Below, piece after piece: positions 47,384 through 60,735 of a DNA stretch of 64,000 nt. Source of the stretch: Sweltsa coloradensis (taxonomy: Eukaryota > Arthropoda > Insecta > Plecoptera > Chloroperlidae); the NCBI GenBank assembly GCA_024449915.1, contig JAMZAV010000295.1:248001-312000 (forward strand), read 5' to 3'. The notes under the pieces were generated by a model. The model was not told the DNA's origin. It did not search any database and worked only from the letters and a program-made list of their open reading frames with translations. The number at the start of each line of letters is the position of its first letter. Positions within the stretch are counted from its first letter, which is position 1. The translations under genes and the position numbers were made by a program.

Positions 47384-48060
47384 GGGAGGACACAGCGGAA
47401 AATTCTAAATTTTGTGGCTTTAATGCAATCCTAATCATACTTTGGGGATAGGTGGAAAACATCAAAACAAATTGAAAATGTACCAGATCATTTCCCAAAT
47501 TTTTAACATTTCATCCCCCCCCCCTAAAACTACCCCAAAAACCGTCAATGTAAGAGAAGTATTTTGTTTCTATACCCTTCAACATAGAAGTCTCAAATTA
47601 ACCCTTTATAGGTTACTGGTAAGTATACTTCCCACTAATTTTCAAAATGTACACAATTAAATCTACAGTTTTCCATCCATTTAACCCGGGTAAAAAGATG
47701 CCCTTTTTTCGTTCTGAATTAATAGAATTTTTCCGTATTAAATTCTAATGATTAGAAGAAATTTTTTTAAAAAAAAAAAAAAAAAATCTTCTATTGGCTC
47801 TGCGTTATGGTCTGGTGTAAGGGTTTTTATTCTAACTTATACATATTTTATTGGCCCATCATCAAAATAAATATATAAAATCGTGAAATATATGAATTAA
47901 TTATACATAAAATACATATAATCTATAAATATATACTATAAAAACCTACCAAACTAAAAAAGCTTTTGTAAAAATCTTTTTGAATTTTTTAAAGCATAAA
48001 AAACATTTTTTTTTTGATAACTATTTCGTTTATTCACCCCCTTTTCAACTGTGTCCTCCC
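47384..48060. mobile_element. TTAA-flanked piggyBac-like MITE
   Basis: Terminal inverted repeat GGGAGGACACAG at both ends (47384 onwards, and inverted ending at 48060), flanked by TTAA at 47380-47383 and 48061-48064. Length 677 bp, no transposase frame. TTAA duplication is the hallmark of piggyBac-type insertion. Confidence 0.78.
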
Positions 48061-48099
48061 TTAAAGTAAAGTGAAGAAGCAAATTGAAAGATGGCCGCT

Positions 48100-50640
48100 G
48101 CGCATTGAAGACTTGATGAAGCTGATTAGTTCCAAGAGGCGCCTGGAAATCTTCAACATGGACAGATACTTACTGGACCATGCTAGGATATGAAATTAGT
48201 TATAGTTTTTGTTTAATTTATTTAGCAAATGTACGTAGTTTACACAGATTACATTTTAAAATGCAATATATTACAAAATAACATTTTAATTTACCATTAT
48301 TACAAAAATATACCATTTACAAAATTATTAATCGCAAAATGGTTAATTAAAAGCAAGGCAGCAAACTTTAAAGTAATAATTGTACATGTTTACATTCTAA
48401 CAACCCTCCGCGGTGCCTCATACGATTTAGGCTCTGGTCCGAAGTGTACATGGCTCTATGATGATGTGGGTTCAACATGTTTTTGTATCCTACAAAGGCA
48501 ATGAGTTAGGGGTTTTTACGACGTGATAGTTGTCTATGATATCTCTGACGTACACATCATGGTGGGGCTCGATCTCACAACCTCCAGCTCCGAGTCCTAA
48601 CTCTCTGGGATATTCCCCTCACGTCGTTGTCCTCTTCCAAGTCCTCTTAATCAAATCAAGCGTCTGAGCGCGCGCCTGGAATAATACCAGAGCACTAACT
48701 TATCTGGATACTGGCCTCATTCTTAAGTGTTTTGAGACTTAAGGATGGGGGTGGGGGTGATAAGAAGTGTACCATTAATAACAAGCTATTATCTATTAAC
48801 TCTGTCACCATGAATCAGTTATTTACATATTTACTTTAATAAATTTAATTAAATTTATTTAACGTCTATTCTATTCAATTATTAAAACTGATTTACAAAG
48901 GAAGACAACTAAATCAAATAAGGAACATAAATACAGACAAAATAATGATACAACGACTATGTATAATAAGACAACACATTTTAGATAATATATTCAAATA
49001 TTGTATATTAAAAATATGAAGAAGTTAATTTAATTTCAATTAATCAAATCTTAATATTGCGAAGCTTCCATAAAAGCACCAATTTTATGTTTGTCGGTTC
49101 GACCCGCCCTATCAGAGTATTAGCACCGCGGTTAAAATGTAAATAAAAGTGTAAAGGTCGAAAACGTTGTTACATCACGTAGCGCCAATTGCATTAGAAC
49201 TCGTTCGAAAGCTAGATCGTGTAAAATATATTTCAATCATGACCCAAAGTCAAACGGTAACGCACAATCCAATGTCGAGGAATGGATATTTTTTCGTCTC
49301 CAGCTGACTTGTGGTTGTGGTTAGCCCGTGTGGGTTGGGTGGGATGGACAAGGGCAGGGCATATTCACATTACTGGTTTGTGTGATGTGAAATAGATTCA
49401 GTGGAGTATATTAAGGAACGGACGGAAATACCAATACAACACAGCTTCATTACTCTGTTATTAAGTACAAATTATTTGGCTATAGTTCTGTCTGTGAATA
49501 ATTGTGACAAACCAAACGAAAATTAGAAACAAAGCTCCACCAGTTAGCTATCTGAACTGTTGGACCCTGCCTTTAAAATTCAATAAAACATAACATTTTC
49601 GCAATAATGTATGTTTCGTTTACATTTTTTATGTATCTAAGCGATTCAAGAATACTATATGGTCCAATAAAAACCTTACACAAAAATACCATAACTTTGT
49701 GACTGAATGGAAACATAGGCTATTTACGAGAAATAAATATTTAGTTGTCTTTGGGGGGGGGGGGGGGGGGGAGTGGAACAGAACGAGAAAATCTTGAATT
49801 CCCTCCATGTAATCCGAAAAGTACGAAAGTAGTGCCCTCTAGACGCTAAGCGGCCGTACGCAAGCCTCTTAAGTCTTATAGGCAGACGTCATTCAACAAT
49901 CCACCGCGACTCTATCTTGACTTGGATTTTTTATGGGAATATAATAATATGGATTCTCTTTCTTACATCTGATACTTTCAAGTTCGCGACTTTTAAAACG
50001 GTTTCTTTCTAGTAAGATAGTTTAAGAGTTTAAAAGCTGGAGTGAAAGTTTCTTCTTGTTCAAGTATCTTTAAAAAAAGTTTAGTTAAGTCTACTCCGTG
50101 ATAGAACCGTTGGAATAGGGAATGTGCACCAAGTCCAAATATTGACCTGGGTGTAAGAAATGGATAGAAAACCACTTAAAACCCACTATTACTGCAATTA
50201 AAACCAATTTAAAGTAACCATTTTAAATTATACTGAGGCACAAAGTTTGCAGTATTTTATTTCCCGCACAAACTGCAAGTGACGTTAAGATCTAGGTCTA
50301 GAGCACGCTAGAGCTTTGTTGACCAATGCGCAGAGCTGGATGAATTAATTAACTACCGCCTTCTAGAGTACATAGTTAATAATATCACTGTTTGGTAATT
50401 GGCATTACCTTATTGGTCGATTCGTAACAATAGCTATAACAGTGACATAATGTATCGTTTTTCCCGCCAGTATTATAGGTTCAACTTTCAGCTTACTTTT
50501 ATAAATGAAAATCTTATCCAAATTTTAAAAAAACATATGATTAACGTATTCAGAATGAAGTCCTTAACAGAGTGGAGTGATAAAAAAGTTAAGGGACATA
50601 GCCTAACCTAACCTAGTGGCATCGTAATCTTCAACCACGT
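48100..50640. other. Intergenic sequence with weak repeat similarity only
   Basis: 48400-48490 resembles 28285-28360 (TCCGCGGTG, then CTGGTCCGA, then a CATGG tract). A G18 run lies at 49754-49771. No gene recognised. Confidence 0.4.
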
Positions 50641-50648
50641 TGTTTCAT

Positions 50649-51400
50649 ACTAGGAAAACGCTAAAGTCCCGCCGCGTTGATGGATGAGCTTTTTTAAAGG
50701 TTTGAGTTTGCGTGGGATATCTTTACTTTTGCAAGTGCTTGTTTTGCTGCCTACGCATCGAAGGTGAATGTTGTCAAGTTTCTTTTGTTTCTTGTCAATT
50801 GGTATTATTTACCGTAAAAAACTTGTATTAAAAGCTTTATTTCTATGGATTCTGGCTAATTTTTCCACTTTTTCTTCAAAAGGTTACTACATCACCATAA
50901 CCTTAATGTCCATGTATAATATGAACGTTGTAGCCCCACCCGTTTGGTCAGAATTGGCCCAAATGGCACGAAAATATCGCACAAAAAGTCAAAAAACGTA
51001 TATTAAAAGCTTTATTTCTCTCGATTCTGGCTAACTTTTTCAACTTTTTCTTTTAGAAAGCAATACATCACATTACCTTAATGTCCATGTGAAATATGAA
51101 CGTTGTAGCCCTACCCGTTTGGTCAGAATTGGCCCAAATGTCACGAAATATCGCACTAAAAATCGAAAAAAAATCGTAAAAAGTACGATATTCATGAGAA
51201 ATATTTCTTCGATTGTACCCAAAAAGAAGGTCGTGTCAAATTTTCATCAAGATCGCATATGCCGTTTGCCCGGTAGAGAGCGAACAAACAAACGGAAAAA
51301 AAAAAAACAAAAAAAAAACAAAAAAAACAAAAAAAAAAAACACCAGAGCTAAATTTTTTGGGGGGGTCGGTGAAATTGAAGTCTTCGCTTCGCTCATCCT
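50649..51400 (+). mobile_element. Helentron-type family B element with family A-type cap
   Basis: Cap ACTAGGAAAACGCTAAAGTC, GCGTTGATGGATGAGCTTTT, a body with a duplicated unit (ACCTTAATGTCCATGT, twice) and end TCTTCGCTTCGCTCATCC. It links families A and B. Confidence 0.7.
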
Positions 51401-52099
51401 CAAATTTTTTTTTTTAAACTTACTCTCACAGTTATCTCATTCGCACATTCTAGCACAACAATGAACTGACGAAGTGCGTTACTTGACATGTTTGCACTAA
51501 AAGCACAAACAATTATTCAAATGTATAAAATATTTTATTAGCATTATTACTATATTATTATAATAAAATCAAAGCTAGATGACACATTTTTGCTAAATAT
51601 CGCTGGCTAAACCTGTCATAGACACGACATAAATGTCAAACTACAATATGTATGGAGATGACAAACGCCAGTAGAGAATATAAAAGCAAAACATATGGAA
51701 GGTAATTTGGGCCAACATATAAAACATTCTGATATCCAAACTTCCACATTAGCTATGATTTTGCTGCTATGAAATTCTCGTTTAATTACTAGTAATTCTG
51801 TTTTGTTATTTTAATTTTATACAAAGCATATTTCCAAACCATCATAAAGTCATGACCCCCTTTTAAAAAAAGTTACTTAAAAAACACCCACTTCCCAATA
51901 ACCTCTTTATTTTTACTTTGTGCTTTTGGGGAAAAATTCTAAGGTGTGTGAGAATAAACTGTGGTAATCCCCCCCCCCCCCCCCCCCCCCCCCAGCCACA
52001 CTGTAGGAAAATTTGTACAGGTTACTTCATATACTGATCGGATTCTTTACCTCGTTTGATTGGCATTCGAGTTTAGCAATAATTTTCTCTAGTTACATT

Positions 52100-52460
52100 T
52101 TATTAGTCTAAGGGGATTCTGGTGTTGATGAGCCCCCCGTAGCTTGCACGTCTTTAATAAATATGTGACTTGTGATGAAACGACCAATAACCCGGTAAAC
52201 CCCCCAGTAAAAACAATGTTTTTCTTTTGTTCTAGACTGCGTGGGGGTCTCTGTTCGGGCTACAAGGGAAACAAACACCGTATTTTTGTGATTAAATTTG
52301 AAAAATTTTATTTTTTCTATTCTACTTATGGCGAGTTTTACAAAGGGACTCAAAAGAGACGCGATTCGTTTTTGTCTGTATGTCTGTGAGCTCGTCAAAG
52401 AACGGTCGAAAACCACTCAACCCATTGCGCTGAAATTTTAAACCACTCCGGGACCAGTTT
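52100..52460 (+). repeat. Possible further Helentron-like or related repeat
   Basis: TTTTTGTCTGTATGTCTGTG followed by a CTCAACCCATTGCGCTGAAA tract resembles the layout of the family A-C bodies (T-rich, then a GTCTGT tract, then GAAATTTT). Termini not identified. Confidence 0.3.
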
Positions 52461-53169
52461 TTTAGTGCTGTAACATTTTTAGAAAATACGATTTAATCCC
52501 AAAAGAAAATAATATATCGATTATCGAAAATGGGCTATAAATGTGTAGCAATTTACCGACAATGGTTTTTCTTCTTCAATAAGCAATTTTTATCGAATGA
52601 TATTCTGAAATGTTTTTAAGTGTCATGTGGTAAATGCATTTTCATACAAATACCCGGCACCTCCACCAAAAATGTGAACAATGGTAAGGCTACTCCCGAA
52701 CCAGTGCTTGTTTATAAAATATAACTTAAGTTAAAACACAAAACTCCTCGCCACTGTTTAATACACCCCTTTTACTGAACACTCTCTCATTCAAGAGCCT
52801 CTTTCGTTTCTCTCAACACATCTTGAATAAAGAGCAGCTTCCAGCTCTTCTCACGCTAATGTAAGACATTGCCCCCATAAAACTGTTTTTAATTACGCTA
52901 CTTAGCCGCCCATTGAAATTTAACTCGAAATTGTGTTTTCCCACCAACACTTTGCATTCGAATCGCTTTACTTAACACCCACTCATTTAATTGTAAGTTG
53001 AAGTTAAATGTACAAAAATAATTTCTATTCCTTTCGCGTTCTCCTTAATAATATTATTTTCATTTGTAAATGTTGTTTTGTCGATGCTGGTTTATTATTT
53101 TGTAATAATAATTTAGATGTTGACGTGTTACATATAACGTTTATTAATACGATTAATTATAATAATACA

Positions 53170-53340
53170 CCGAGAGTGCTGACTCTAGCTTAAAGCAAGA
53201 ATCTCTAATTCCAGAGGTTTCGGGCTCGAATCCCGCCACTACACCGGTAATGGCGACTGTCTTCAGTCGTTAATCCGAATTCCACCCCCCCCCCCAGCCA
53301 AGCCCTCGGACATTCCGTTCACAATTGTACACATTTCAAA
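53170..53340 (+). repeat. tRNA-headed SINE with tail
   Basis: B box TCGGGCTCGAATCCCGCC with an AGTG/CACT closing pair. It is followed by GGTAATGGCGACTGTCTTCA, GTCGTTAAT and CCTCGGACATTCC. Tail-like sequence recurs at 41640-41720, 54118-54240 and 59025-59140. Confidence 0.45.
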
Positions 53341-54117
53341 ATAATTATAGTCAGACTGCACAATTTTCTGTAAGAATAAGGTGCATGAAATGAACTAGAT
53401 CTTTCACGTAGTGTTGGCTTTGTCTGCTTTATAAAGTACTCCGCTAAAAATCAGTTATGTGACTGAGGGAGCATTCATTGCACCCTGGGCAGGTTTCGCA
53501 CGAAAATTAAAAAAAAAAAATACAATAATTTAATTCATATTGTACAAAGGTATTCTCGTAAGCTTGACGTTTGTGTCCTTTGATGTACAACTTTAGACAA
53601 CTATTCCCAGAGTTCTTTTTGATTTTTTTCCCCTGTCTGTTTCCCGAATAATATCTGCTTAACCACGAACCTTCGACCTCATATAGACTGAAGTTAAGTC
53701 CCCTCAACGATGAGGCTTCGCGTAACTTCGTAGACGACCCTTGACCCCTCACTGACCTCGCTTAGACGTATACGAACTAGCTCTAATGGCGCTGAATTGA
53801 GAAGTTATTGTACGCCGTTTAGACTCCAACTTTGCACTAAGTGTAACTCACACCACTCAGGAGGAGAGGTGTAATGGAAAACGAACATACTGGGAGGTTT
53901 CTATACGATGTAATTTTAAATTACTTGAATTAGTTTCTGGCTGGTATTACCCTAAGAAATTTATATTTTTCGAATTATCTTTAGGTTGTATCCCAAAGTT
54001 CGATATTGGCGTAGTCGACTAGCCAACAAGCAGGCGGCAGTGATGCTGTGAGTGGTGGGCAGCGAGTTGTCGGAATCAGGATTGATCGGCCCAAACAGCA
54101 ATACCAACAGATTTAGC

Positions 54118-54240
54118 TCATGCGTAGCTCTATTCGAATCTGGCCACCGGCAAGCCTGACTGAAAGTTTTTCTGGGTTTTTGTCAAGGCAAATGTTGAGA
54201 TTGAGCCCTTGGAGATTCCGTAACACCACTCTCTAGTCTA
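54118..54240 (+). repeat. SINE tail-like fragment
   Basis: CCACCGGCAAGCCTGACTG, GCAAATGTTGAGATTGAGCC and CTTGGAGATTCC follow in the same order as the tail at 53210-53340. Confidence 0.35.
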
Positions 54241-54261
54241 GTCACAAGAGGGGCACACCGG

Positions 54262-54715
54262 GTCATCATCATCGTCGTTTCCTGCTTCTGGCAGGGTCGG
54301 CTTGGGTTAAGCAAACAAATTTTTTCACTTCTTTCTATCCTCCCACATTCGTATCTCTCCACATCTTCCCAGCTCTCTCCTCTTACCTCCAAGTCTCCTG
54401 CTATGATGTCCTTCCATCTCTTTCTTTGCAACCCCCATCTTCTTCCTTCTTCAATTCTTCTGTCATACATTTTCTTGTGTATCCTATATTCCCTCATTCG
54501 TGTCATATGTCCATATCATCTCAACTATGTCCTTCCTATGCTGTCACTTAACTTAGCATTTCTCTAATGTCCGTGTTTCTTATTCTATCTCTTCTCGTCT
54601 TGCCCATTGTGCTCCTCAGGAATCGCATCTCTGCCGCCTGATTATGACTCTCCTCTTGATCTCCCAATGTCCAGGTTTTTGCTGCATACGTAAGGATTGG
54701 TATGAAATAGGAGTT
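54262..54715 (-). mobile_element. 5'-truncated LINE 3' end
   Basis: The minus strand encodes, with a stop and frame breaks, motifs of the C-terminal part of a non-LTR retrotransposon ORF2: QAAEMRFLRST with GKTRRDRIRN, then GLQRKRWKDIIAGDLE and NPSRPCQKQE. It ends in a GATGATGATG tail at about 54262. The RT catalytic core is absent, so this is a dead 3' fragment. Confidence 0.7.
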
Positions 54716-55861
54716 CTTATTCATTAAAATAATAATAAATAAATAAAGGAAAACATCATTTGGACGGGAAAGTACGTTTTGTTTTCGTTATGAACCAACT
54801 CCAAAGCATCTCACGTTAGCTAAACTATGTTCCTCAACTCAAAGAGTTTAAAACTAACTAAGGTATAATTCCACATACTTAGATCTGTCTGTGTAGTTCG
54901 CTCGCTATCGCTGCTCGAGGCGTTTTAACCTATTTACCCTGCCTTGTGTGCCAGAACAGAAAGTTTCCAGCTAGGCAGATTCACACTTAAACTTGTTTTG
55001 CGCCTAGAGCGTTTAGAGCCACTCCGATGCATCTAGTTTGGTGTGAATTAAACTCGCATTTAAGAGTCTTCGGAAGCCGATTCTGCCACGATAACTGATA
55101 TCGTAATATCTCCTCTTGGAGACCAAGGATATTGACGAGTTTTTGCCCTAATAAATTTTGGGCAATAAGGTGCGGTTAAAGATAATATTTTAATCAACTC
55201 GCCCCCCCCCCTAAAAATAAAAAAAAACATGAAAGCTACCTTTTTAGCCGTTGGATATGAATTTGTTTAAATCAAGTACGCATTTCGTTTTTTATGCGAT
55301 TTTAAAATATTTATTTTGTTTTGAAATCGGTTTAGTGAATAATGCTAAAAATCAAAAGCACGAATTTTCAATATGTGCGATTGCGTGGGTTGTGGAGCGA
55401 GTTTATTGAAATTTATTCCCGGGTCGCTCTAAGCATTGCCCCAAATTGTTGATAATAAATTCGTCAATATCCTTGGTCTACAAGAGGAGATATTATACAA
55501 TACCAGTTTCCAAGGCAGAATCGACTTCCGAAGACTCTTAACATCCAAACTTCCGTCTGAGTTAGTTTCTCGGTTGTTTTATACGCTGGCTCTAGTTCTA
55601 CACTCTACTGCATATCGAGTGGTGCTCTAGTTGGCTACGTCTAGTGCATACGAGAGTCGCCCAGTGTTTGCATTTGAAATGCATCTAGAACTTGTCTTAC
55701 AACACCATAAACACATTACACAGTTAGCGTTTATCCTCATGAGATGGTTTCTACTTTTCTTCAGCGATATACATTGTGTTATTAACATCATGGCGAAATA
55801 AAACAATGTGAAATAAGTGGAACAAAAGGTTTTAGCATTACATTTTGATTGTAATATTTTA

Positions 55862-56434
55862 TTAGATGACCAAAGCGAAGACTTCAATTTCACTGACCAC
55901 CAAAAAAATTTAGCTCGGGTGTTTTTTTTCTTTGTCTGTTTGTTCGCTCTCTACCGGGCAAACGGCATATGCGATCTTGATAAAAATTGGAGGGGAACCT
56001 TCAAAATCTCTGAACTTATAGACCGGCCATCATTTTGGGTTAAATTGAAGAAGTATTTCTTATGAATATCGTACTTATATGATTTTTTCGATTTTTAGTG
56101 CGATTTTTTCTGGACATTTGGGCAGATTCTGACCAAACGGGTGGGGCTACAACGTTCATATTTTACATGTACATTAAGGTTATGGTGATGTAGTGCCTTT
56201 TGAAAGAAAAAGTTGAAAATGCTAGCCAGAATCCATATAAATAAGGGTTTTTAATATAAGTTTTTTTTAGGTATATCAACAATTAACATTAGTAACAATA
56301 GAAACTTGACAACGATCACCTACAATGCGTTTAAAAAGCACTTGCAAAAGAAAAGAGATCCCACGCATACTAAAAACCTACAAAAAAGCTCATCCATCAA
56401 CGCGACTAAAAAAGCGTTCGAGAAGCGGCCAAGT
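55862..56434 (-). mobile_element. Helentron-type family B element
   Basis: Starts near TTAGATGACCAAAGCGAAGA, contains GGGCAAACGGCATATGCGAT, and ends GCTCATCCATCAACGCGACT with a GCGTTCGAGAAGCGG end. Confidence 0.68.
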
Positions 56435-57567
56435 TTATTTATTTAACACCCGAACACATACAGCAGTTCATGTCATTTGGCTTTTGTTTATTTGTTGCTT
56501 AACGTCTCTATTATTGTAATGTTGCTATTAGAGACGACGAGTGATGATTGATGAGTAGAGATGTGCAAAAATGTTTTTTTGAAGTTTGAAAATTCGCAAT
56601 TTTTCGTTATACAAAGAAAAAACAATTTGATATTGCACAACTAAAGAAAAAACGCCTAGTTTTAAATTTTCAGTATCACAAATTCCAGGACTATTTATGA
56701 TTAATTTAAAAGAAAAACAAGCACATGAGAGTGTGAATCAGTTTAAACTTTAAGCTCAATTTCAGCCTTCAGTTTTCAAAGTTTTTGACAATTTTTACCA
56801 GGATTAATTTCGACTTTCCCGGCACCTCCACCAAAATTACGAAATTATGCATTTTTTGTGTAATGTCGATATTTTTATATGGAGCATTTTGAGCTTACTC
56901 GCGTACAAACGATTATCATAAAATATAGGATCTTGCAATCACGTTGTATGACCCGGCACCTCCACCATATGTACCAGCCAGGATTAATTTAATTTCGACT
57001 ACCTAACCGGCACCTCCACCAAAACTTTGAATTTTTTTTTTTTTAAATGTCGTGACCTTAATCGCGTTTAAAGACATAATTGCTATGCTAATTTCTCCAC
57101 TAGTTCGCGGTATTAACTAAAATATCGTGAAAATTCGCGAATTGGAAATTGGAAGGCCTACCATTCAATCACAATTCTGATGATCCATGTGCAAACTGAA
57201 TTTGAAGGGATTATTGCAACTTTAAAAAAATCCCGTATTTCGTTCTCACCATTTTTGCACATCTCTATCGATGAGGGTGAAGGACAATGATCTAAAATAT
57301 CGTCGTCTCGTATCGTTGAAATGATGAAAAAATAGTTTAATAAAAATGTATTATTGTTACATAACTATGTATGATATATGATAATATATTCCTCTACACA
57401 GTCTTTAAATGAGCCAAGATGATAGCAGGAAAGAGCATCGCTTCACACACTATCTCAATCGCAGAAAGTATATTTCTTATCGTGGGAGTTTATCGAACTC
57501 TTCTGTGTAACACTGTTCCAAAAGTAATTGATTTAAGTTTTGTTTAGAAATTAGATCCTCACTTCCG

Positions 57568-57698
57568 CATCTGTGCTGTTGCATCTGTGCTGTTGCATCC
57601 GTGCTGTTACATCTGTGCTGTTGCATCTGTGCTGTAGCATCTGTGCTGTTGCATCTGTGCTGTTGCATCTGTGCTGTTGCATCTGTGCTGTTGCATCT
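57568..57698 (+). repeat. 14-bp minisatellite, about nine copies
   Basis: Unit TGTGCTGTTGCATC with single-base variants. It is open in some frames, but that is a by-product of its composition. Confidence 0.92.
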
Positions 57699-58050
57699 CT
57701 ATAATAATATCGCCAGGTGGTGCTCAATCGTCATGGGAAAAAGGGGTTTAAATAATGAGACATTGATTAATGTTTGTACATTTTATCAGCGTATGAAACA
57801 TATCTAAACTTGATGTTTAAACTTTAATTACTCTAGAGGTAGTGAAGTGATCCATCAGATGCAACTGTTGCAATTCTCTTGAGTGGAGCGAATGCGAGTG
57901 TAAATGAGAAGTTACCCACACAACACAGACTAAACCTGAGCCATGTTTCAAACTCTGCAAATATTACTCTCTCTCACACATTTTACATACTCTGCTCTGA
58001 GCTGTATTTGTCTGGTTCATCACTCTTCTACCACATTTACTGAAGGGTTC

Positions 58051-58491
58051 AAGGATATTTAACATATATAGTAGGCTAGATCCCCATTCATTGGTCACCG
58101 GTGAGACAATTAGAAGCCATCTTGAATAAGGCAGTTTGTATGTTAAATTAGGTTGTAGAGATTTGTAGCCCAAAGATTTTTCAAGATGGCTGTCAGGTTG
58201 ACAGGTGAGCTTATTTGCCATTAACACCAAATAATTACTAAATTCCCTTATGCAATAGCTTCTTATTGTTTCTGTTTGTGCATTCCCATGCTGCACAAGC
58301 TAAAACCATAATATGACAACAATCCAGAAAAATACTTAATCGTATCTGAAACATAATGTCAAGCATAATATTGAAACACCAAATCGCCATCTTGAATAGG
58401 TCAGATTGACGCTTCAATTTGGTACGCTAGCGTATGTACGGACGTATTTTAGACTGGCGATCTAGCCTACTATAGATGTTAAATATCATTG
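58051..58491. mobile_element. MULE-like MITE with 9-bp target duplication
   Basis: About 32 bp terminal inverted repeats contain ATATTTAACAT and AGTAGGCTAGATC. They are flanked by identical 9-bp repeats GAAGGGTTC at 58042-58050 and 58492-58500. Nine-base duplications are typical of Mutator-like elements. The 441 bp body is non-coding. Confidence 0.75.
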
Positions 58492-59024
58492 GAAGGGTTC
58501 GAGCGTATTCAGTGAAACTAGAGTGCAATGTTGTTTGCTATTTTTTAAAATATGTCAGTAAAATGTGAGGTAATAATAATACAAAACCCACAATTGTTAT
58601 TGGAAAATTGCGAGGAAAGGTAAGGACTAAAGATAGGTTAAAAAAACAAGAATTGGTTTGGTGATGTGCGGTTTTAATCAATTTATTGAGGGGCAAGTGA
58701 AAGATATAGACCAAGTTTCAGGCTACACATTGTGCAGTTTGCTAACTAAAATAAACTTTAAAAAATTGTATTATTTGGTAAATAACTAAGATCTAGATGC
58801 GCGAACCTAGTAAACGTATAACTACCTGTAACTAACTGCATACAGGCCTGAAGCATCTTTAACTGGTAAAGACGATTTCATATTTCAGCGATTTTCTTTG
58901 TAATGTAAGACAATATTGGGACCACGCATCTCACAAATGCTTATAACACTTTCAAAGGACTTTGGTAAATCGTTTGTCATTTTCGCGTGACTATAATTAA
59001 AACGGTATTTCGATACCAGCCGCC

Positions 59025-59140
59025 GGCAATTTTGTTAGAAAATGTCTCCAAGGTTTTCCTCGGTCGTTAATGCAAATGCAAGGGATTGAGTCCTCTTATA
59101 CAGCCCTGGGGCATTCCCTTAATTATTTCCCTTCCCCCAA
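59025..59140 (+). repeat. SINE tail-like fragment
   Basis: CGCCGGCAATTTTGTTAG, GTCGTTAATGCAAATGCAAG and CTGGGGCATTCC match the 53-54 kb tails. Confidence 0.35.
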
Positions 59141-60735
59141 AAATACCATGTTGGACACCCGAAAGAGGGGCATGCAATTGCACTCTGAGCACATTTCCCA
59201 CGTGAAATGTAAATGTAAGTAATTTTAATGGGGTAAAATCACTGAAAATGTTTGTCCTCAGTTTTTGTCCCTGATTTTCTCACAGAGCTACTTCCAAAAC
59301 TGTACCAATATGGATAAACTATCATTCACACTTGCACTTTACATAGTCAATTTGAACATTAGAGGTTATTATTTTAAAACCGGAAGTAAACATATCAAAG
59401 CGAAAATGGGTCTAGGTAAATTGTTTACCTCAAATGAGGAAGAATTTTTAATTTGATTTCTGTAAAGTACAGACCTCCAACGGCTATTTTAAAACTGGAA
59501 GTGGCTTGCTAGGCAGAAATCAGTATTCCAGCAAAGCGTGTTTGACCGATAAGGATGACATTCGAACCATTATGCACTCCGTACTGAAAAGATGCGTCGT
59601 TGTGTTGTATAAACCGGGAGAGGCTACTTTGAAACCAAGCAAGTGGCTTCTTGTGCGTTCTTCTTATATAACATTTTGATTTTAAAGATGTTGCAAATCT
59701 TAGGTAGATATTGTATTGACTAGCTACAAATCATATTTCAACCCTTTTCGAAGCTTTTTTTGTCCACTGGATTTGATTCTTTATTTGAATCCCTTTTTGA
59801 GGGCGAAACGTTTTGCACGATTCAAGGCTTATTTTAACACGTCAGTGTCTTATTGTGGAGTATTTAATACCAGTATAGATGAGTGGGATATAGATTATGA
59901 TACGGATTCAATTTATCACTCCATTTCTAATGCCTCTTTTGCTTAACCTACAATAATATCTCCCACCACATTTCTGTACACATTGTGTTTCTGCCTTTTG
60001 ACCATTGTTTTTGTTATTAATTTTGTCGACCACAGTAAAGACAAAGCACCACGATATAATATTTTTATTTTTATGGCTCGAAATATGCAAATTTCTATTT
60101 CGTGCGGTCGTCTCTAATTTTCTCTCTCCCCCACCTAGTATAGGGCAACTCGGTTTGTTTGCCCCCTCTAACAAATGTTTCCCCCGACCTGACGGGCCAA
60201 CATAACTTCTGTTGTCCCTAACTCGATCACACCTCAATTAGTTAATGAGAGCAGTGTGGGCGCCGGGCAGAGTGGCCGAGTTGCCGGATATTTATCCGAG
60301 TCCCAGCGTCGTCGCCTCCCTGGTCACGACGGCGACTATACCAGGGGCAACGCACTTGGGTTTATGTTTCCCGGACGTTTTAATGTAATTTTCAGTGCGT
60401 TGATCTTTCTAGGGCGGCGAATATCTATGGTAATATGGATTCCGAGTATTCTGGAGTTGCCAAGTATTCCCCACAGGGGCCGAGGTTGTTTGCGGGCAAG
60501 TGTTTGTGTGTCAAGTCACTCATTTCTTGTTTTACTCTGTGTACATTGTATGTACTGTGCACGTGTTTATTCCTGCTTGCAATGCAAATTGTGTGGAGTC
60601 TTTCAGAATTCATTTTAGTCAAGACGATAATAATATGCTATATTTAATATATACGGTGACTTGAGAGCAATCCTAGAAGCAACTTACAAGTAATATTAGA
60701 AAAATAAACTTTATAGAACATTCATTATTATTAAT

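Noticed and set aside
57568..57698. CRISPR-like array
   Set aside because: The 14-bp units are contiguous with no spacers and the genome is eukaryotic; it is a minisatellite.
60256..60618. 120-codon plus-strand frame beginning in a GC-rich patch
   Set aside because: The patch 60255-60345 looks tRNA/SINE-like (GTGGCCGAGTTGCC) but lacks a B box; the frame has no domain.
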